Source of the DNA: Mycogone perniciosa
Taxonomy: Eukaryota > Ascomycota > Sordariomycetes > Hypocreales > Hypocreaceae
Assembly (NCBI GenBank): GCA_025331125.1
Contig: JAOALB010000001.1
Span: forward strand, 1,054,001-1,118,000
Reading direction: 5' to 3'
Length of the DNA stretch: 64,000 bases
Of this stretch, positions 47,074 through 58,709 are shown piece by piece (position 1 is the first letter of the stretch; the number at the start of each line of letters is the position of its first letter). A program made the translations under genes and the position numbers. A model generated the notes under the pieces. The model had not been told where the DNA came from. It searched no databases and saw only the letters and a list, made by a program, of their open reading frames with translations.

Positions 47074-48553
47074 CTACAAAAGAAGGGTACCGAAGAGCGT
47101 AAAGAAAAGCGTGATACCAGTGACAATGAGCGGCGACTTATCCATTGCTCCATAGGTGAAGGAAACACTGGCGCTGTCGCTGTTGGAAGACTTGCCAGTA
47201 GGTGAGGCTGTACCGCCAGTAACACTGGCTGTAGCAGTACCGCTATCGGCAGCATTCTGGGAGCCGTCACCGCCCAGGCCAGGGCCAGGACCAGCGCCGT
47301 CCTTCATGAACTTCTGGGCAGCCTCGGGCATCTGAGGAACCAAGCTGGGATCAACGTTCCATGAGGCATCCGATGGAGGGCACTTGACAGCATGAGTAGT
47401 GGTGGCAGCACCGCCGGCGCCCGTGGGGCTGGGGTACTTCGCCAGAGCTGACTTGAACAGGTCGAACTCGTTCGACTTGTCGATTGAGTCGCCCTTGATA
47501 GTGACAATTCCGAAGTCGTTGTCCTCGATCGAGTACTCATACATAAGACCACCGGAGTAGACAGCGCTCATCTGGGAGCTCATCAATGCGGACAACTCTT
47601 CGAACTTGCGGGGGCGGTTCTCGATGCAGCCCCACTCAGACAGGCTAGTGAAAGCGTTAGCGACATGGAAACGGGTTCAAGAACATGCTAACGGACTACG
47701 TACAAGATGGGAAGGCCATAGTCGGTAAAGTTCTTCACTTTCTGGTCCCAGCCAGAGGTCTTAAAGTCACTATTGCACCACGAGTAGTCGTTGAAGGCGA
47801 AGAAGTCAGATCGCACGTCATCGCTACCACAGTTCATGTACATGGCCGTCTGCATGCGGTTTGAGGAAACATCGGCAGCAGAGTACCCAACAGGAATCTT
47901 GCGAAGTCCGCGAGCGTTGATGAGGTTCTTGATGTCACGAGTGACGGCCTTGACATAGGGGGCGGACTTGTCAGTGTCCTTCTCGTCGTTGATGACCTCG
48001 TTGCCGGAGAAGAAAGCCAGGGTATTGTCATACTTGGCGAACATCTCGACAGTGGCGAAGACGCTCTGGAGGTACTTGGTGTTATACGATGGGTCGGGCT
48101 TCAGACGGTTGATTGAGTAAGCCGGGTTGTTGACATCGAGCACCAGGTAGATGCCAGCATCGGCGAGAGCATTCATGCAGGTGTCGTGGTTCTTTGTGTT
48201 GTCAACAGCGTAAACGCGGATCGTGTTGACTCCGAGGTCCTTGAATTGCTTGATATCACGCTGGCAGACTGTAGTATCCGCGAGAGGATCCTCATTGGCG
48301 GAGGCACCACCGGGCTGGTAGTCGATACCGCGAAGGTAGAATCGCTTGCCATCAGCCCAGAAAGCTGTATCGTGACGTCAGCAACTGGTTCATCGTACCT
48401 AAATTGATGTCATGGAAGAAACCTACCATTTCCAGAAGCCGAGACGACGGGCAGTTTGGCTCGCTTGGTCGGGGGCTCATTCTGCGAAGGTGTGGGGGTG
48501 GCAGATACAGCACCGAGGGCTGCGAGAGCCGAAATAAACGCGAATCCCTTCAT
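47074..48553 (-). CDS. GPI-anchored beta-1,3-glucanosyltransferase (GH72, Gel/Gas family)
   Basis: Exons 48553..48427, 48364..47704 and 47644..47074 give 452 aa. A signal peptide (MKGFAFISALAALGAVSA) precedes the GH72 domain: FYLRGIDYQPGG, LGVNTIRVYAVD, the acid/base glutamate in FFSGNEVINDEKD, YMNCGSDD, FFAFNDYSWC, and the nucleophile glutamate in FLSEWGC, which is completed by the second splice. After the catalytic domain comes a Gly/Ser/Thr-rich stalk and a hydrophobic GPI signal (SPLIVTGITLFFTLFGTLLL). There is no Cys-rich CBM43 (X8) module, so it belongs to the Gel1-like branch. These enzymes cut and re-ligate beta-1,3-glucan at the outer plasma membrane, extending wall glucan. Confidence 0.95.
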
Positions 48554-48827
48554 CGTGAATCCGATTCAGGGTGGAATAGTAAAATAACTGGCACCTGGGT
48601 GAATTGACCAGAAGCGTGAACAAATACAGTATGGATGAATGAGTACCAGATTGGGTTCTCGGGGGATTGGGCGGAATAGAAGGCACACAAGTAATGTCGA
48701 GAATTATACGGTAGTTGGTGAACGAGAGGACTAAGAAAAGGAAGAAGAAAAATCCAACAACGAGGGAGTTGGAGTCACGGCGAAGGAAGACAGAAGTCGG
48801 TCGGCTGATGCTGTTTGGGAGGAGAGA

Positions 48828-48860
48828 AGGAAGAGGAAGAGGAAGAGGAAGAGGAAGAGG
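48828..48860. repeat. (GGAAGA)n hexanucleotide repeat
   Basis: About five purine-only units sit 275-310 bp upstream of the GH72 start codon. On the transcribed sense (minus) strand they form a CT-rich tract. Confidence 0.85.
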
Positions 48861-49525
48861 GAGGACAAGAGAGCAAAGGGCAAGCAGGCAAGGCAAGGGC
48901 TGCTGGAATGGGCGCCAATTATAACACAAACGTCCACTGTGTCGCCAGACGTTTTGCCTCCAGGCTTGGCTTGCGGAGCAGATGGTGTTCAGGCACAGCA
49001 TTGAGTGCTTACCCGGAGCCCCTGTCGCCCGCTAAGCCCGCTAAAACAACCGAGCCGTGGGAGCAGCGTCCAACCAGGGCCTGAAGCTGCTGAAGCCACC
49101 CCGACAATGATGAAAATGCATCCACTGATAGACAGTGTGAATGGGGCTGTGAGAAGGGTTACAGCAGCACTGATCGGCGCATCACTGCGGTGACAGTAGC
49201 ACTGTAAATATGAAACTTGACATCGATTGACAAGACTGCAGCAGCATCCATCCATCCATTCATTCATTCGGCTAAATTGAAGGTACTATGGCGTGTACCT
49301 GATGCACTCCAAATGACATGGTAACATCCGTATGCATCGTCACTCCACAAACGGGCATCTCTCTTCCAGGCTTGTCACAAAAAATATCACAATCCGTCGC
49401 CCATGCAAAGCCCCTTTCGCGTGCGCAGGGAACTTGAAACGTATAACTACGAGTATACTACGAGTAGTCCTCACACGCCCCTCCATCTCGGCCTCTCGCT
49501 CACCACCGTCTGTCTTCTCTAACCA

Positions 49526-49542
49526 TACGGAGTACGGAGTAC
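49526..49542. repeat. Tandem copy of the GTACGGAGTAC motif
   Basis: TACGGAGTACGGAGTAC, two overlapping units, in the spacer between the GH72 and OSBP genes. Confidence 0.85.
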
Positions 49543-50622
49543 TTATTACACATTGTACTAGGTACGTACGTGCACGTGTGAATGCTTCTGTTTCCCATTC
49601 CTCTCTGGGCAGGTTGATTACTCCGCGTCGAAGCAGCCAAGCTCGTATTGCTAAAAAAAAAAGTCAAAAGAGCCGGCCAACAACACCATATCTTGGCTCC
49701 ATACAGAAACTATTCACTCGTAATGCCATGTATTCCCCTGCCTGCGTGCCGGGCCTGATTCGGTGTATCCCTTCTGTAACACCTTGAAATACCGATGGAC
49801 ATGCAAGAACAAAAAATAATATCTATCAGTTCCATGATAGAAAGGACCCGGCCCATTCCAAACAACGCCACCGATTCACTAAAGCCCGGCCGGAGCTCAC
49901 GGCCGGCCAAAGCCTGGGCCCCCCGGCTTCTGATCTTCAGGGGTGTCCGCCCCATATCCACCAAGCCGCGGGCTATTTCTATCGCTCCTCGTTTTGAGAC
50001 GCCGACGCTGAAATTTCAATCGTCGGGACGATCTCTCCTTTTTTTTTTTTTGCTACGCACTTCGTTCCCTTTTCTTTTATTCCTTAAATCTACGCCCTTC
50101 TCCTAGGGTTGCCCCTTGGCTTTGGGCCAATGACGAGACCGTCTGCATTTCAAGCATTCGAAAACACACAAAGATTGACACCAAGGGCTCAAGGGAGCTC
50201 CTCCCAGTCCAAATGACGTATGTATATAGTCGTCGCGAGTTCGCGACAAATGGAGCCCTCGAAACTAGCTAGTACATACTACGAAGTACCGGCTTGCCGG
50301 TTGAAATTCCGAGTTTCAAGATTGAGATCTGCCTATGGTCCCTGGATGATAGACACGACAAGATCACAACACTTCCGCAGTCTTCACCATCAGAAGACTC
50401 AACGTTTCGATGTCCTATTCACCGACATGTTGATATTTGAAACCAGTACGAAATAATGTAGATATACCATCCGGTCATAGTGGCATTTGAAATTCACCCG
50501 CTTTCGAAACCTACCTTATGCGTCATAATATCTCATTAGAGTAGAGAAGTCTCGAGAGAAACCCATCAAACAGCGCCATTCTTTTTGTTACCCAAGAAGC
50601 AAAAGCAACTCCCAACGTAGCT

Positions 50623-53600
50623 CTACTCATCGGGCACGCTAAAAATCTCCTCAACGCCAGTCCAATTGCCCCGAGCACGCTCCTCCCAGTAACCATCCTT
50701 GCCCGTCTTGACCCTCCAAACCTCTTCTCCCTCCGGCGACTCTTCCGCCTTGACGAACCATCTTGGCTTGTGCTCCTCGCCTCGTTCCTCCGTGACCCGT
50801 CGTCGCGCACGCTGTGCCTCCTCGAGCTTCTGTTTCCAAATCTCAGCCTCATCCAGGTTGCCCTGCTCGGCTAGGCGCTGATCAGGTCGCAGTCTGCAGT
50901 CGGTTGGAGGCAATTTGCCCTTCTCAATGTCTGTAATCTCGTTGAGAGAGGCTGCAAATGCCGTCATACCGTACGTCTGTGCGAAGTTGTCCACCATGTC
51001 CCCAACACGCCAAATATCCTCGCTGGCTGCCTTTCCAGGGCCAACGGTCCGGAGTCCCCCAGTCCATGTACCGGCCAACCCGCTACCTGTATTGCTGCCA
51101 TCTGGGCCGAATGTCTCCACATTGACGTCCTCAGCTCTTCCACCAAACATGCCTTTGCTTCTGAATTCGACACATGCCTTATGACCGGTAGTGTCGTTGA
51201 GGACATTCATCGTTCCGACAGGTTCCACGTACTTCTCGCCCATCACAACGTTGCGCAAGAACATGGTTGCGATGTTCCACGAATAGAGCTCATCACTTCC
51301 ATCTGGCAGACGCAGTGCTACTCTCACACGACCATCCGTGGTAATCTCGGCACTCTTGCCCCAGAACTTCTGACCCGGGGCAGGCGACTGCGACAACGAC
51401 CAAGTGGCCGAGTCCGCATGCATAGCCAGCTTGACAGGGCGATGCTGTACCTTCTCCACGAGAAGTCGGAATCCGCCAGGGACCTCCTTATTCGATCGGA
51501 CAAGCTCAAACGTTTCGCCCAGCAGAGGGTTAAAGGGCTTTCGGATTGCACGCTCCTTTGCACGACCATTGCTGAACTGTGAGACCGCAAAGGCGGTAAC
51601 ATATAGAAGACGCTCGGTGACTGATCTCTGTCTAGTGGCCTGGTCCAGTAGTTGTGCGTACTCAAGCTGCTCCGCAACCTTTTGCAGCAGAGAAGTGGGC
51701 TCGTTTGCGGACACTGGCATGCTGATTGTGCTTAGGTCCTTGCCAACATTCTTCCGAACAAAGGCGATAAGACTTGGGGGCAGAACCAGAGCTGGGGGTA
51801 TGGCAGTCCTTCGCTTGACTGGTGAGTCGATTGGAAGCGGGATGAGGCTCTTTGACTTTGCTGGATATAGCGCGTTTGTGCCATCGGCTCTGACAGCATC
51901 CTCTTCTTCTACCGATGAGATGGACGAACTATCATGCGATGACACATCATCTCCTTCCGATTCGTGGGTCTCGTCATCACTGGCATCGATCTTGACAACT
52001 CTCGTGTTGGCATCCTCTGCATCAAAGAATTCATCACCAGTTGATGTCGTCTCGATACTCAAACGCGAAGCAACGTCGGCAGACCTCGGCACCGGCATTC
52101 GGCGCCTCTTGCTGCTGTTGATGAGGACCGTGAACTCACTTACAACCGAGTCTAGGTCAGCCAGGAGAGCCTCACAATGGTCATGCAGAGACTTTTCCTC
52201 CTGGGCCGCTCCTCTCGATCTGCGTTTACTGAGATCACTGCCATCGTAACCGGTCACCGTAATCGTATTTCCAGGGACCACCACTGCCGGTACCGCAGTC
52301 TGCGGCAATGCCGAAGGAGCCAAGCCAGGGGCGCTAGACTTTCGTTTCCAGAACGGTCTCCTCTCTGACGCTGGGAAATAGCCGTCACCAGAGTTTTCGA
52401 TACCGCCCCCAGAGGTTGGCCGCAGATGATGCGAGGAAGAGGGTGGCTTTGGTAACGCCGCAACCTCTCTCGTCAGGCGGCGTAGGGCATCACGAGTACC
52501 AACGACACGGCTGACCAGGGTTTCCACCTGCTGCCACTCGACATCCTCATCGTGGTTTAACGGAAGAGATTGTGGCACCGTACGATGGTCAACGTTCAAG
52601 CCAGCCTTTGGTGGTTGTGGGAGAGTCTCAAGACCTCTTGCCAGCCGGCTTGCTTTTTCCAGGGCCCGTGCCCATTCCTGGAACTCCCTATCATTGGGGG
52701 CTTTCAAATGCCAGACTTCTGCCCCTGAGTCAATGCTAATTTCCCTTCTCCTTTCATCAGCCGCAATGGCTGCTAGGCTGAGTGGAATTGCTCCGCGAAG
52801 TGCTGAAGAATTCCGGTTGTAATAATATGACAAGGTACATGTTGAATAATCGAGAGAGAAGAAACGACGCGCGTAGCCCTGACCCTTCTTCCGTCGCCTC
52901 TTGGAGAGGGTGCCCACGTGGTAGGTGGCCGAAATCGTCCCATCAGATGTAGTGTGTTTATGGCCCAAGGCAGGGTGGCTATGGAGACTGTCGACAGAGG
53001 CCGAGGGTTCGCCATCCCGGGGCGGACTTCCGTGCTTTCCCAGGCTGGACTGGCTCCAGCGAGCATTGGGTTGTTGGAGATTTGGAAGATGGATGGCACT
53101 CTGCGGTGCTGCACCTGTCGGGTAGGTGAGAACAACGAATGTGGCCATCTTGGAGGTCTGCTTGGAGAATGTGTTGTCGAACACGAGGCCGTACATGCCG
53201 GTTTGCCCAGGAGGCACATCATATGCCCCCATGGACACCTTGTCTGCCTCGCATTTTCCGCACCACCTGATCGAAATGAATCCCTTATTGGATAGCAGCT
53301 CTTGTGCTGTAATGTCTTTCTTGGAAAACCGGCCCGTCTTGCCCTCGGCAACCCCTTGGGTTTGAGCCGCACTAGAGTGGAAATCGTCGCCGCCGGTAGT
53401 AGAAATGAGAGTCGTGGCACCACTACCTGGATGTCTGACGATGCCAAAGTTTCTGCAGTAAAATCACGTTAGATAGGATAGAATGTATATCAGGCTGTGC
53501 CCGCTTACATGGACTTCTTGTGCGGCTGTACGCTCCATGACAGCGTGTTCCCCTCCTCGACTTTGACCCAGCGGACAATGTACGACTGCGGTATGTTGGT

Positions 53601-53691
53601 TAGTGGTTCCAAGCAGTCCTTTGGGAGGGAGGGAGGAGAGGGATGACGACCGTACCCTGCTGTGGACCTCTAGTCTCTCTATGCCAGCCAT
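50623..53691 (-). CDS. Oxysterol-binding protein, Osh3 type (GOLD-like, PH, ORD)
   Basis: Exons 53691..53656, 53585..53509 and 53452..50623 give 980 aa. Order: an N-terminal GOLD-like region split by both introns (SYIVRWVKVEEGNTLSWSVQ, PHKKSINFGIVRHP), a PH domain near residues 215-320 (GTLSKRRRKKGQGYARRFF, WHLKAPNDREFQEWARALEK), an acidic disordered middle, and a C-terminal ORD (FNPLLGETFELVRSNKEVPG, VEKVQHRP, KFWGKSAEI, LPPTDCRLRPDQR). The EKVxHRP form of the signature, instead of EQVSHHPP, is what I recall for Osh3. Osh3 proteins act at ER-plasma-membrane contacts, exchanging lipid against PI4P. In the linker I did not find a clear FFAT motif by eye. Confidence 0.93.
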
Positions 53692-55488
53692 TGCAGCTCG
53701 TAAACGAAGGCAAACAATGGTTTGTGTCGTTGTCGTTAGTGGGGAATGATGATAGTCGAACTGTATGTATAATGGTGGGCTGCGGTGTTTATTAATAGAG
53801 TTCCATCTCGAATTGCTCGATATCGCGGATATTGGCCGTCACAGTTGTCGGTTTGGGGAGGAACTGCAGTTTGAAAAAATCCAGCGGAGCAAAACCCAGA
53901 CGAGCTTGTGCAATCGAACGTGTCCTTAAGGCGGTTGGATGTTCGAGGCTGGACAGATGGAGCTGACGACGTATTAACCTAGGGCGTCGGGATCGTGTTT
54001 AGCAGGCTGGGTTGTAAGGATTGAGGGGCTTCTAGCTAGCTCTTCTGGGCTCTTCTGGTGGCTGAGGTCCAGGGGAGTTTCGCTTCTTGCGGGAGCACCT
54101 GTCAGGTTGTCAGGGTGAGTGCCCAGGGGATGGGCCCAACACTCCTATAAATGGAGGCTAAAACTCATCCGTGGAACCGCAGCACCGACCCGACTGACCC
54201 TGTCGAAGGAGGTTGGGTTGATCACGGCGACCAACGGCCCGATGGCCGAACATCGCCACTTGCGATCGGATGTTCTCGTTTGCCTCGGGCTGCGTTTATA
54301 GTGCCTAGGTACTTCGGAGGCATTCTTGGACTAGATCACGGTTCAACTCAACTGCCATCCGGCAGCGTCGGATTCTGAAGCTGAAGACTTACGGGCGAAC
54401 AGCAGATGGTGAGGCGGACATGGTATTTATCATCACTATCACAGCTGACCAGTCTTGGCAGCTATAACGCCTCGGGGTCGGCGGTACGGAGCAGTCGGGA
54501 GCGAGAGGTTGACATTTGGAATTTTGGAAGCATTTGGCCGGATGCTCGGTGCAAGAAGACTGCAGAAACGCAGGTTGTGTATGCTCTCGTTTCTCAAATC
54601 CCAACCATGATGATATGATGTCTAGATCAATCAGATTGAAACACCAGTTGTCGAGGTCGGGATCCCAAACTGGCATCAGCATTTGATGCAGACCCTTCAG
54701 TGGAGAAGAGCCTTTACCGTACTAGGTACGAGTACTCCGTAGTATAATAGTATATCTCGGGCGCTTGGGAATCCGTGCATACGACTTCTGTGGAATTTCT
54801 GTTCTCTTTGACCCAAGAAAACGATGCACCCCGCAAGAGGCCCACTGGGGAATTATTGAGCCTAATTGATTATGTCCATGTATTCCGTAGAAGGTTAGTA
54901 TCAAGGCAGTCGGGCTGTTAATGGTTGACGCCCCAAGAATTCTATCCAATTGATGCATTCAATGAGACCAACTGACAATCCTCAGGGCCTGCCCCGCCTG
55001 AAAAGGGCTCTACAGGCGTCCGCCAGCAGTAGTAGTATTGGTGCTAGCAGCACTCCAGCAGGTCGTGGTGTGTCTAACATCAGGCTAAGCACTCCGTACG
55101 GAGTAAGGCGAGGTCGGGTATCTAATAATTCCATCCATGCTTCATGTCCCCTTTTCCCAATAAACCGAATCGCAACGTCAATGGATCACTCGCCTCGCCT
55201 GTGCACCTCCACCATTCCTTTCATAATACTTTTTTTCCTTCTGTTGCTCTCTTTGCCCGTCCTAGAAGTACTTGCACGTGTACGGCGACGTTGATGCCCC
55301 CCTCCCATGCCTCGATCGCCATGACCCTTGCTTGAATTCCGCCCCCATATCCTGCAGCTGGCCGGTCAAAACGAACCACCTGGGGACAGCAACCACCCTG
55401 TCCCTCCCACGCCTTACATCTCACGCGCGCGACGCCTCCGCTCATCCATCGAACGTTTTGGAACGATATCGAGAAATAAGCCGGCGTC
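53692..55488. other. Divergent spacer between the OSBP and ArfGAP genes
   Basis: This 1.8-kb region holds both promoters. A motif copy lies near 54729-54740, and a perfect 14-bp palindrome version lies at 55091-55104. No supported gene is present; an ORF at 54389-54682 has no recognisable domain. Confidence 0.5.
55091..55104. repeat. Perfect 14-bp palindrome ACTCCGTACGGAGT
   Basis: The dispersed motif here appears as a complete palindrome, 385-398 bp upstream of the ArfGAP start codon. Confidence 0.85.
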
Positions 55489-57665
55489 ATGTCGGGAACG
55501 TTGAGCAAGCGCCAGCAGGCGCGTAATGAGGCGAGTCTGCAGGAGCTGGTGCACTCCGTTGCGGGCAACGACCACTGCGCTGACTGTCACGCGCGCAACC
55601 CAGGTAGGTAGCTATTGCTATTGCATGCACCTCATTCATTGTGCCATCGGGCCCGTACGACACAGCTTGAGCACCTAGCTAACCACGTTTTGTGTTACAG
55701 CTTGGGCATCATGGAGCGTACGATTCTTCTCCCGCGGGCCTTCTGTTGGCTACTCCCGTCGCGAACTGGGGCAACACTAACGTATAGCCGCAGTTAGGTG
55801 TCTTCCTGTGTATGCGATGTGCGGCAATCCATCGAAAGCTGGGTACGCATATATCCAAAGTCAAGTCGTTGAGCATGGATGCCTGGTCAAACGAACAGGT
55901 CGACGTGAGCTCAATCCCCTTCCTTCCCACAAATCTCAAGACATGTCTCGCTCACCTACATGTACAGAATATGCGAAAGGTCGGTAACCTCACCTCCAAC
56001 AAGATTTACAATCCCGAGAACAAGAAGCCCCCAATCCCGATAGATGCGGATGAGGCCGACTCTGCGATGGAGCGATTCATAAGGCAAAAGTACATGAACA
56101 ATGTTGTCCCTCACTCTGGTAAACTCAAGAAACCTCAATTAGACGAAGGTACTCCGCCGCCATTGCCACCCAAGAACTCGAAATTCGGTTTCAGGTCGGC
56201 TTCCTCGATATTCCCGTTATCCTCGAGAGCAAAGAAGGAAGCGGCAAAACAAGCCGCGACGCATGATCTCGCATCGCCCACTCTGCCGCCAAACCACATG
56301 AACAAGCAATCTAAAGTGTTTGGCGCTACCGTAGACTATGGTCAAGATGAGACGCAAAAACAGCTGGACAGGCTGCGTGACATGGGTTTCCAGGATGAAC
56401 AGCGCAACTCAATTGTGCTAAAGGGGGTAAACGGCAACCTGGAGCGAGCTGTGGAGGCCCTCGTTCGCCTGGGCGAAGGCGAGAGGCATTCTCCGGCTGC
56501 TGCTGCAGCTCCGGCGGAGAAAACACTGCGAATATCAAGGTCGTTGACCCCCGTTGGCTCAAACTCCGCTGGTGTGAGTATTGGTCTAAGTGTACAGAAA
56601 TCTCCTATTCAAGATCGCCCTACAACGGCCTCGACACCATCTACAAACCCGTTTGATATGATGTCTCCTGCACCACCAATGACAGCTCACTCCACAGGAA
56701 CTCTCCAAAACAACAATCCCTACCTCAACTCGACAAATCCTTTTGGAGTACCTGCGCAGCAAACCGGCCTAGTTAGTCAGGCGTTCCAAAGCCTGTCTCT
56801 GTCTCCAACTCAGCCTCTCTTCCCGCACCACACGGGAGGGGTGACAACACAGCAGTCTCATCAACTATCAATGTACCAGCAAATGCCCGCTACTCCGTCG
56901 ATTCCTCAACAGTACCAAAGTATGGGCTTTCAAACCAGCATGACATACCCTCAGCCTGTTGCACAAACTCTGTTGCCACAGCAGACTGGCTACAATCCGT
57001 TCTTCTCTCAGCCCTCGACTCCTTTCCAGCCACAGTCGCCGCAGCAGCATCTATCACTAAATACGGGGCAAGGACAAGCGGCATATGCAAATAATCCATT
57101 TACGCGATCGCCAACCCGAATCGCTTCGCCTCCTCTAACCCAGATTCCAGAGCAGTCCCAGCCGGTCGCTTTCCAAAACCCGTTGCCGCTCCGGCCTCAG
57201 AGTCCAGGAACAAACCCCTTCCTCAACAACACAATGCAATACCCAGTCCATATGGCCCAGCAGCCGCAACCCTTTGGACACCAACAGTACTACCAGCCTC
57301 AGCGCCCAGATAAGGCTGCCATTCTCGCACTCTATAACCAACCCCAAGCGCCCCGTCAACCATTCACTCCATCCGATCCAAGCCTACCCACGCAAATTTC
57401 AACAATTCCGGAGGATAAGCCCACTCTTATGCAGGCAATCCGGACAGGACCGGTTTCAGCACAGCAGTCTAGGAGTGTTTCGCAGCCAATTACAAGCAGC
57501 ACCAATCCCTTCATGAAGAGTGGGGCTATGCCACCTACCTCGGATGCCTTTGCGACCGATCGGAAGATTAGTAGAGAGAGTGTGAACTTGGGGATGGACA
57601 TGGCATGGACTAATGGTCGGCACAGCCCCGATGCATTTGCGAGCCTTAGCGCAAGGCATGTATGA
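55489..57665 (+). CDS. ArfGAP with UBA domain and NPF motifs (Gts1-like)
   Basis: Four exons, 55489..55603, 55701..55717, 55794..55904 and 55968..57665, give 646 aa. The N-terminal ArfGAP zinc finger reads CADC, 16 residues, CMRC, then AAIHRKLGTHISKVKSL with the conserved arginine of the family. A 17-nt exon supplies the middle of the finger (AWASWS). Next is a Lys/Pro-rich linker, a UBA domain near residues 195-240 (LDRLRDMGFQDEQ, NLERAVEALVRLGE), and about 380 residues rich in Gln/Pro with at least six NPF tripeptides (STNPF, TNPFG, YNPFF, NNPFT, TNPFL, TNPFM), which bind EH domains. This layout fits yeast Gts1-type proteins in endocytosis and Arf-dependent traffic. The role is inferred from family. 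Confidence 0.93.
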
Positions 57666-58709
57666 TCAGATCTGATAAAAGAGCAGAGTAAAAAACGTGT
57701 AGTAATATTGGCTTATTTGCCGGGAGTAGGGAGGGGCCTACAACTATTATATCTCTTTAGGTCGTTTCAACGCCGAGGGAACATGCATCTGTAAGAAACC
57801 ATTGGGTATCATAGCGAAGGGGTCAAGGGAACCATTTGTAAATAGCCACTGCTTGTATGAACAAGTATGTCTACGGGTCGTTCGGGACACGGGGCTGATT
57901 CCTTTTGCAAGGTTTATTATGTTGTCCGCGGCTGTAAGGAATTGTCAAGCTTGCATCAGAGCAAACATAACAAGCTGTTCTGGCATGTATTACAATTCCA
58001 CTGGTATGAACAAACCAGTGATCCAATCTCGTAATACTGTGGATTGTGGAATCAGCAGTGAATCACTGCATATCCGTTCACAAAGAGGTGTTTGTCGTGT
58101 CGAAAGCATTGGCAAAGGCAAGTGGTCCGTCATAGTGACCACATACAGAGATGCCATGGATGCCCGTCCTCCAGTGCAAGGGTCTGTATGGTACTGTGCA
58201 TACGTTGTATTTTGTATGCACATATACAGTACTATACACAGTGTGCACTCGGCTCGCCGTGTATGGGCTTGGCGACCAGAATGATTGGTAGCTTGGCTTC
58301 TCTGGCAGCCCCGCTCGGCTGCAGTCATCGAACCAGTGCTATTAAAGCGGAATAGCCTAGAACCGTCCAGTCAGCAAGACAGGTTTGCTCTCTCCCAACC
58401 AACGGTCCGCCATTTTCTCTTTCTCTCCTCCGCTTTACCTTAACCACCACAACCGCTGCCCAACCGCAACGCATCAATACTCGTAGCCGAACAACATCAT
58501 CGCCGCATCGGCTTCGCTATACGCTCCGCATATCGCCATCTTCGATTGCATCACAATTGGTCATTCGACAACTGCCCTGTAGCAACAACAAAAACAACCA
58601 GCCCAATCTCGCCACCGTCCGTCGACCAAGCCCAAGGCTCGGTATCCACTCAATCAACCTGCCCATCACCAAAGCCTCTCCCAATCGATAACCGTGGAAT
58701 CTGAAAACA
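57666..58709. other. Spacer and leader upstream of antizyme
   Basis: This holds the ArfGAP 3' flank and the antizyme promoter or leader. An imperfect long inverted repeat lies at 58186-58237. The last 330 bp are C-rich with CAACAAC runs, resembling an unstructured 5' leader. No other gene is seen. Confidence 0.5.
58186..58237. repeat. Inverted repeat with a perfect 9-bp core
   Basis: TGTGCATAC (58195-58203) pairs with GTATGCACA (58214-58222) across 10 nt. Outside the core, GTATGGTACTG on the left matches the complement of CAGTACTATAC on the right with one mismatch and a 6-nt bulge. It lies about 475 bp upstream of the antizyme ATG. Confidence 0.75.

Larger units (their letters stand above)
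48554..50622. other. Long spacer upstream of the GH72 gene
   Basis: This 2.1 kb region holds the GH72 promoter or leader with a (GGAAGA)n tract, a tandem motif copy at 49526-49542, a GC-rich inverted repeat (CCGGCCG/CGGCCGG) at about 49886-49906, and long T or A runs near 49650 and 50040. ORFs of 100-151 codons at 49332-50106 have no recognisable domain. Confidence 0.5.

Noticed and set aside
49332..50106. Two consecutive plus-strand ORFs (151 and 103 codons)
   Set aside because: No domain and no plausible splice joining; the dispersed motif lies inside, which suggests spacer DNA.
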